Assembly (NCBI GenBank): GCA_014549065.1
Contig: JACDOX010000364.1
Coordinates: 394,869-458,868, forward strand
Direction: 5' to 3'
Length of the DNA stretch: 64,000 nt
Source of the DNA: Cardinalis cardinalis
Taxonomy: Eukaryota > Chordata > Aves > Passeriformes > Cardinalidae
Positions 59,030 to 64,000 of this stretch are shown here, one piece after another. The position numbers and the translations under genes were made by a program. Within the stretch, counting starts at the first letter, position 1. Each line of letters starts with the position of its first letter. A model generated the notes under the pieces. It saw nothing but the letters and a program-made list of their open reading frames with translations. It was not told the DNA's origin and did no database searches.

Positions 59030-59643
59030 GTTGTTCCAGTTGAGCAAGAGAGACAGAGACCTTTTCATCTCTGGAGATGCTCTCAAACCATGTCNTGGGC
59101 TGATCCCACAGCAGGAGTGNGGGGATTCTGTCCCTGTGCTCAGGTGAGACCCCACCTGCAGAGCTGCCTCCAGCACAGGAGGGACCTGGAGCTGCTGGAG
59201 AGAGTCCAGAGGAGGCACCAGGATGATCCCAGGGATGGAGCAGCTCTGCTGGGAGGGTTGGGAGGGTTCAGCCTGGAAAGGAGAAGCTTTGGGGTGACCT
59301 CACTGTGGCCTTGCAGTGTCTGGAGGGAGCTTAGAGAAAAGATGGGGCAAGGTTATCTGCAAGGGCCTGGAGTGGCAGGACAAGGGGGAATGGCTTCAGA
59401 CTGACTGAGAGTAGGGTTAGATTGGATATTNGGAAGAAATCCTTCCCAGCAAGGGTGAAGAGGCNCTGGCACAGGTCTGCCCNGAGAAGCTGTGGCCTCA
59501 TCATCCCTAGAAGTGTCCAAGGCCAGGCTGGACAGAGCTTGGAGCAACCTGGTGTCATGGAAGGTGTCCATGGCAGGGAGTTGGAGCTGTGTGGTCTTTA
59601 AGGTCCCTTCCAGCCCAGGCAATTCTATGATTCTGTAATTCTG
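59030..59643 (+). repeat. CR1 LINE 3' end, longest copy in window
   Basis: It holds about 350 bp of the C-terminal reverse-transcriptase ORF region (CAGGTGAGACCCCACCTGCA, GAGCTGCTGGAGAGAGTCCA, GGATGATCCCAGGGATGGAG), then the 3'UTR (GCCAGGCTGGACAGAGCTTG) and the tail CAATTCTATGATTCTGTAATTCTG. The frame is broken and the 5' end approximate. Confidence 0.93.
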
Positions 59644-59979
59644 TCTCATCACTGGATAAGAGGGAGTTCTCTGACTCTGATCCCTGATAACCAGCTGCTG
59701 TGCTGCTGAGACATCCTGCACAAGCATTGTCTTCTCAGCTGATCAAATAAAATGTTCCAAAACATAATCCTGCTTGACCCACATAAAATGTGAAATCTAT
59801 TCCAGCCTTCAGTGTGGTTTTCTGAACCTCAGTGCGTACACAAACCTCCATGGTGTATCTCTGATGGAGAGGCTGGCTGGGCTTGGAGATTATATACAGA
59901 TTAGTTTTTTAATTTGTTGCTTCTGGGAGGAGTGGGAAAAGATTTCCTGTCATTTGGGGCACCTACATTTGTGTCCAGG

Positions 59980-60090
59980 AAATGACTGGATGTGGCACTC
60001 AGTGCTCTGATCTGGCTGACAAGGTGATGATAGGTCACAGGTTGGACTTGATGNTCTTGGAGGGCTTTTCCAACCTAAATGATTCTGTAG
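59980..60090 (+). repeat. CR1 LINE 3'-tail fragment
   Basis: GGATGTGGCACTCAGTGC, GGTCACAGGTTGGACTTGATG and TTTTCCAACCTAAATGATTCTG form a second, shorter CR1 copy in the same orientation. Confidence 0.9.
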
Positions 60091-61194
60091 GACAGATTCT
60101 AAGTGGCTGCTGGACCTGTGCTGAAGGTGATTGTTGTATCTGGAAAGAAGGATGTGTTTCAGGACTGCAAACATCTGGGTGCTTGTTAGCTGAGCTCAGC
60201 AGTAGCTGAGCCCTCCCGTCATCATTAAGGCACTGCCATCTGTGCAGAGTGAAAAGAGCCTTTCTTGAAGCATGAAGGGAGAAAGCCTTAATGGAAAAAA
60301 CAGGGCCATTCNTGAAAACCCTTCCATTTCAGAGTAAATCCTGCTTGCTGCTAGCTAGAGGGACTGCAGATCCCTCCAGAATGCCTCCACAGCCATTCAG
60401 ATGATGAGTTACTGCTTCTGGAATGACTCATTTGAACACAAATTTATGCTGTCTATGCATTGCACCCAGGGAAGCAAATGTACATTTGGCTCAGTCCTCT
60501 CATCCCCCACGCTGAAACTTGAAGAGAAGTGGCTTGGATGGAGCCTTTCATTTCAGTTCTCTCCTGATACTTATTTCTCTGCAACTGTACCTCTGTGAAG
60601 TTCACATTTCAGAGTGTTTTCCTGAAGTCTTTCTAGGAGGGAGCTACTTTGTGGTGCTCTCACACACCTGAATTAATTCTGTTCATTTTCCAGTCAATTC
60701 CATGCTCCAGAATCCCACACATGCACATGCTTTATGTCCTGAAATTTTCACTGTAGTGCATCACCTTAAAGATGAATGAAACAAATTCATGGTGAAACTT
60801 TCAGAGCTGACTTTCACTTTAGTCACGCCCTGACATCCATGTTTCTGCATTTACAGCTGTCAGCTTTATTAATTAAATCAGCAGCAGGGTGTACAGTCTC
60901 CAGCACTCCCAGTAAAGGTTTGGAGTGGTTCTTGTGTGGGATATGGGAGTCAAAGAGGGGATGAAAGGTGACAGGGGACCTCTGGCTGTGCTGAACTTTG
61001 CAGTGGGAGGAAGCCTCATCCCTCTCTGAGCAGGCCCATGGTGTTTGTGGGACTGGGCTTCACACTGGGAACTGGAGAAAACAGGAGGAATTGACCAGAA
61101 TGGAGCAATGTTGGAAAGAGCTGACTTTTCCTCCTTCCTGTCCCTTCTCTGGAAAACAAGTTGAAATGGAATTATCTCCACTGTAATANTTATT

Positions 61195-61228
61195 CTAGTT
61201 TTTTGTTTTGTTTGTTTGTTTGTTTTTC
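61195..61228. repeat. T-rich/(TTTG)n microsatellite
   Basis: Four to five GTTT units within a T-rich run, about 180 bp upstream of MGRN1 exon 2. Confidence 0.9.
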
Positions 61229-61406
61229 CTTTATTCTCCTACTGTTGGCACTGGCCCTGAGTACTACAGGGAAGGAGTGAATAAGCAAGTATTTTCTGTG
61301 TCTTCTGGCTCTTTTATACTTGTGAATTTAAAACTGCACAGACTTTTCGAGGAAGCCCTCATTTAAAGGGATTTCTTTTCCATTCTCTTGTGTTTTTTGT
61401 TTCTAG

Positions 61407-61525
61407 GAAACTACTTTGCAAGTCACTTCTTTATGGGAGGTGAGAAGTTTGACACCCCTCACCCTGAGGGTTACCTTTTTGGTGAGAACATGGACTTAAA
61501 CTTCCTTGGAAATAGACCAGTTCAG
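61407..61525 (+). CDS. MGRN1: Mahogunin ring finger 1, coding exon 2
   Basis: MGRN1 is a cytosolic RING E3 ubiquitin ligase; mammalian work ties it to TSG101 ubiquitination, endosomal sorting and melanocortin-receptor signalling. This 119-bp exon starts after TTTCTAG in phase 1 (needs one base from exon 1) and encodes 39 residues of the conserved N-terminal substrate-binding region: NYFASHFFMGGEKFDTPHPE and then YLFGENMDLNFLGNRPVQ, nearly identical to mammalian MGRN1. The residues preceding NYF (about 30 in mammals) are missing, probably in the gap at 53.7 kb. The exon ends CAG|GCAAGT, a GC donor. The shorter paralogue-like RNF157 shares this block; the UBALD1 neighbour supports MGRN1. Confidence 0.95.
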
Positions 61526-63737
61526 GCAAGTTCCTATGTTCTGTCCGTTTTACTCTTTTTTGTTTCCTGCCTGTTTTGGAAAATCTTGTGTAGGGTTTGT
61601 AGAGGAGAGTGGCACAAACATTGAGGAATGTCATTCCAGTCTGTTCAGATGCAAACTGAGTTTTCCTAAGAGGCTGAATTCACCTTGGAGGTTTATTTTC
61701 ACTCAGGACAGAAGGAATTAGTGGTGGGGGAGGAAGAACAGGGACTGAGGAGCACAGAATTTGGGACTAATTCTGCCTGCCTGCCTNAACAAGTGTAAAA
61801 CCTGCTGCAGAGAGGGCTGGGAAGCAGAGCCTGAACTTCCCAAGGCTCCTGGGCAGGTTTTGTGTTCAACACATGCTGTTTGCTGTGGATGAGTGGCCTC
61901 ACTTTGATGTAGGGCAATGCTAAGACAGACCTTGACATTTTGTGGGTTTTATTCCCAGGTGGGCTGCTCAGAAAGTCCCTCCTTCTCTTCTCCTAGCTGG
62001 AACATAAATGTAATTTTGGGCCCATAGATGTCTGTGAGACTGTGGAAAGCTACTTGCTCAAGTGACTGNCTTGTTCTTGAAAAGGGAATAATGTTGTTTT
62101 GAGGGAAAGACAGGAATTTTATGCAAAGTGTTATGTTTTGGATTTCTCTTGCAGTACAGAACTGCTTAAAAAGAACCAAAAGGTGACAGAGTAGGAGCCA
62201 TTTGGAGATATTTTCTCAGTGCTGGAGAGGAAAGGGAAGAGCTGCTTGCTTTGTTCACTGTTTTCCTAGNTGTTTCTGCAGCTTTCAAACATGGAAATAA
62301 GAACTAGAAGTCATGGTTCTAGTTTAATTAATTATTTAATTTAATTACCTGCATGTCTCATCAGAAAAGCTGTGACCATTAATTAATTCATATTTGTAAT
62401 GTTTGGTGGCAGTTTGGGATCACCCTGCTTTTACAGGTGAGGGAAACTGAGGCAAGTTGGAGTTGGAACAGTTACAAGCACATTTTGCTCTCTGAGTTTC
62501 TCCTCAGGCTGTGCCATTGGTCATTTTAGAACCACACTCAGGTCACAGGATGGACAAGGAGGAATCTGGAAAGTCTTTATTTAACCAGGAAATGCAATTG
62601 GGCAACAGAATTAGGGAGGAGAGACTTGAGCTGGAGCTCTGTGGTTGTGCCAGTGCTGGGCAGGCCTGGGGGTGCTCACCCATCCCCTGTGCCACTCTGC
62701 ACACAGGGCCCTCCCTGCAGGGGCTGAGCTGGCACAGTTCAGTTACCTGCATGTCTCAGCCTGGGCTTCCTTGCTGACATCCCAGCTCTGGGTTTCATCA
62801 TTTCTCCAGAGAGGAGTAGGTGAGAGGCCNTTAACACCGTGGGACATTTGCCAAGTAGGTTTAAGAGAAAGAGGCTGTTGTGGAATATAGTTTGCCTATG
62901 TGAAGTTAAAGCCCTTTGGCAGCTCTGATTAATCTTCAAGGAAAAAGAAAAAAANCACTCAAGCACTGAGCAGCAGCACTGTTTTCTGGACATGGGCCCA
63001 GTTCTTGCTTTGGAGTAAGGGAGGCTTTGCCTCATTTCTAAGGAAATGTGTTGGTGGTCCCTGGTGCCCAGCAGGCAGCTCTGCAGCTGCACAGGTTGTG
63101 ATCACCACAATAAGCAGTTTCCTTTGCATTTCTCACTGGAGAGCCTGTGCCCACTAAGGAGAATTACAGTCTGAAGCATTATTGTCCCTATTTGAAGGAC
63201 AATCTGTGAGAGAAGATTTCTTGACTGTAGAATAGAATGAGGCCCCCTATCCCTGTCTCTTTTCTTTTCCAGAACATTTGCCCCATTGTTTCAGAATAAA
63301 AAGAGTTTCCCCCAGTAATCCNGGGTTTCAGCCTGCTGATTAGCAGTCAGATCACTGCTTGCATGCTGCAATACACATGAAAGAGCTGCATTTCTTCTGC
63401 TCAAGCTGGAGGTGGATTCTTTAGTGGAAATAAAAGCTTGGGAGAGCAAGGCTTTCCTGACTGAGAATTCAGGGTGGNGAGAAAGGGCATTTTCATGTGG
63501 TCTTTCTTGAAGTGTGCATTTCCAGTATGAGCTGTTGCTGGGCCAGGGCAGGATTTTCACCCTGGAACACGTTTGATTTATCAGTAAATAAAATTTGTTA
63601 TTGCTGTTCCTTGTGGCTGCTGTACTGAATACCCTGAAAGCTACGTGCTTCTTGATTTGGGTAAATTGCATGCTAGGTAACATGCTGCTACCTTTTATAG
63701 TGTANTAACAGAAGAATGATTTGCCTCTTTGTTGCAG
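61526..63737 (+). other. MGRN1: MGRN1 intron 2 (GC-AG)
   Basis: It begins GCAAGTT and ends TTTGTTGCAG. No other feature is seen inside apart from AT-rich runs near 62.3 kb. Confidence 0.85.
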
Positions 63738-63826
63738 TTTCCCTATATAACTCCAGCTCCACATGAGCCAGTGAAGACACTGAGGAGTTTGGTGAACATC
63801 CGCAAGGATTCTCTCCGACTTGTCAG
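63738..63826 (+). CDS. MGRN1: Mahogunin ring finger 1, coding exon 3
   Basis: The 89-bp exon begins in phase 0 after TTGTTGCAG and ends CAG|GTACTG in phase 2. It encodes FPYITPAPHEPVKTLRSLV then NIRKDSLRLV and the split Arg codon, directly continuing exon 2 (VQ|FPY), as in mammalian MGRN1. The RING domain and the rest of the gene lie beyond the window's right end. Confidence 0.95.
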
Positions 63827-64000
63827 GTACTGCCTTTACCTGAACCTTTCATTTTACTCATCCCAGGGATCTCTCAGCCACAGCCAAACTGTATTGGAAA
63901 GCTTTTGGAGAATGGCTGACATCCAGATCCTTGTTGCTAGAAGTATCCAGAGGTTTCTGTGTTCCTTTTTGAGCTTTCAAGTGGTTTATGTGCTCCTTAT

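Larger units (their letters stand above)
54281..61406 (+). other. MGRN1: MGRN1 intron 1 (putative)
   Basis: It runs from the GC-rich right edge of the gap to the acceptor TTTCTAG at 61406. Apart from two CR1 copies at 59.1-60.1 kb and a (TTTG)n run at 61.2 kb, I see no gene or RNA. The first 250 bp are CpG-rich and probably belong to the MGRN1 promoter island. Confidence 0.5.

Overview
This is a vertebrate nuclear window, almost certainly from a bird and probably a songbird. Genes are split into phase-consistent exons with GT-AG introns. CpG islands mark promoters. The dispersed repeats are CR1 LINE 3' ends, which end in the avian ATTCTGTG-type tail, and endogenous-retrovirus LTRs of types I associate with songbirds. 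The gene order matches human 16p13.3 from HMOX2 to MGRN1 (HMOX2 >, CDIP1 <, C16orf96 >, UBALD1 <, MGRN1 >).

Layout. 1-4.4 kb: a + strand KRAB-remnant/C2H2 zinc-finger gene in two exons, with several degenerate fingers. 4.4-13.8 kb: HMOX2 (+), a complete 311-residue heme oxygenase 2 with a CpG-island promoter and 5'UTR exon, a 4.4 kb first intron and five coding exons. 14.2-17.2 kb: CDIP1 (-), a complete 201/202-residue LITAF-domain protein whose 3' end converges on HMOX2. Its second coding intron holds a pure (CAG)17 tract and its first coding intron a 385 bp solo LTR. 17.2-34.8 kb: most likely the long 5'UTR intron of CDIP1, ending at a CpG island with a 188 bp gap. 35-39 kb: weak exon candidates for a C16orf96/DUF4795-type gene (+). 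39-47.5 kb: UBALD1 (-), complete at 165 residues, with a strong CpG promoter. 47.5-54.3 kb: an intergenic, retroelement-rich and minisatellite-rich stretch ending in a 561 bp gap. 54.3-64 kb: the start of MGRN1 (+); coding exons 2 and 3 are visible, exon 1 is probably inside the gap, and intron 2 uses a GC donor.

The genes are ordinary cell-biology genes and do not form an operon-like system: heme breakdown (HMOX2), endolysosomal membrane/p53-linked death signalling (CDIP1), a small UBA-like protein (UBALD1) and an E3 ubiquitin ligase (MGRN1). I found no clearly undescribed system. The best leads are the decaying zinc-finger array with an uncertain stop, the transcribed CAG repeat that would encode polyalanine on intron retention, a tandem NAGNAG acceptor in CDIP1, loss of one heme-regulatory Cys-Pro motif in HMOX2, and the GC-AG intron of MGRN1. 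More than one hundred isolated single Ns, clustered in LTRs, look like masked ambiguous or heterozygous bases and limit some calls.
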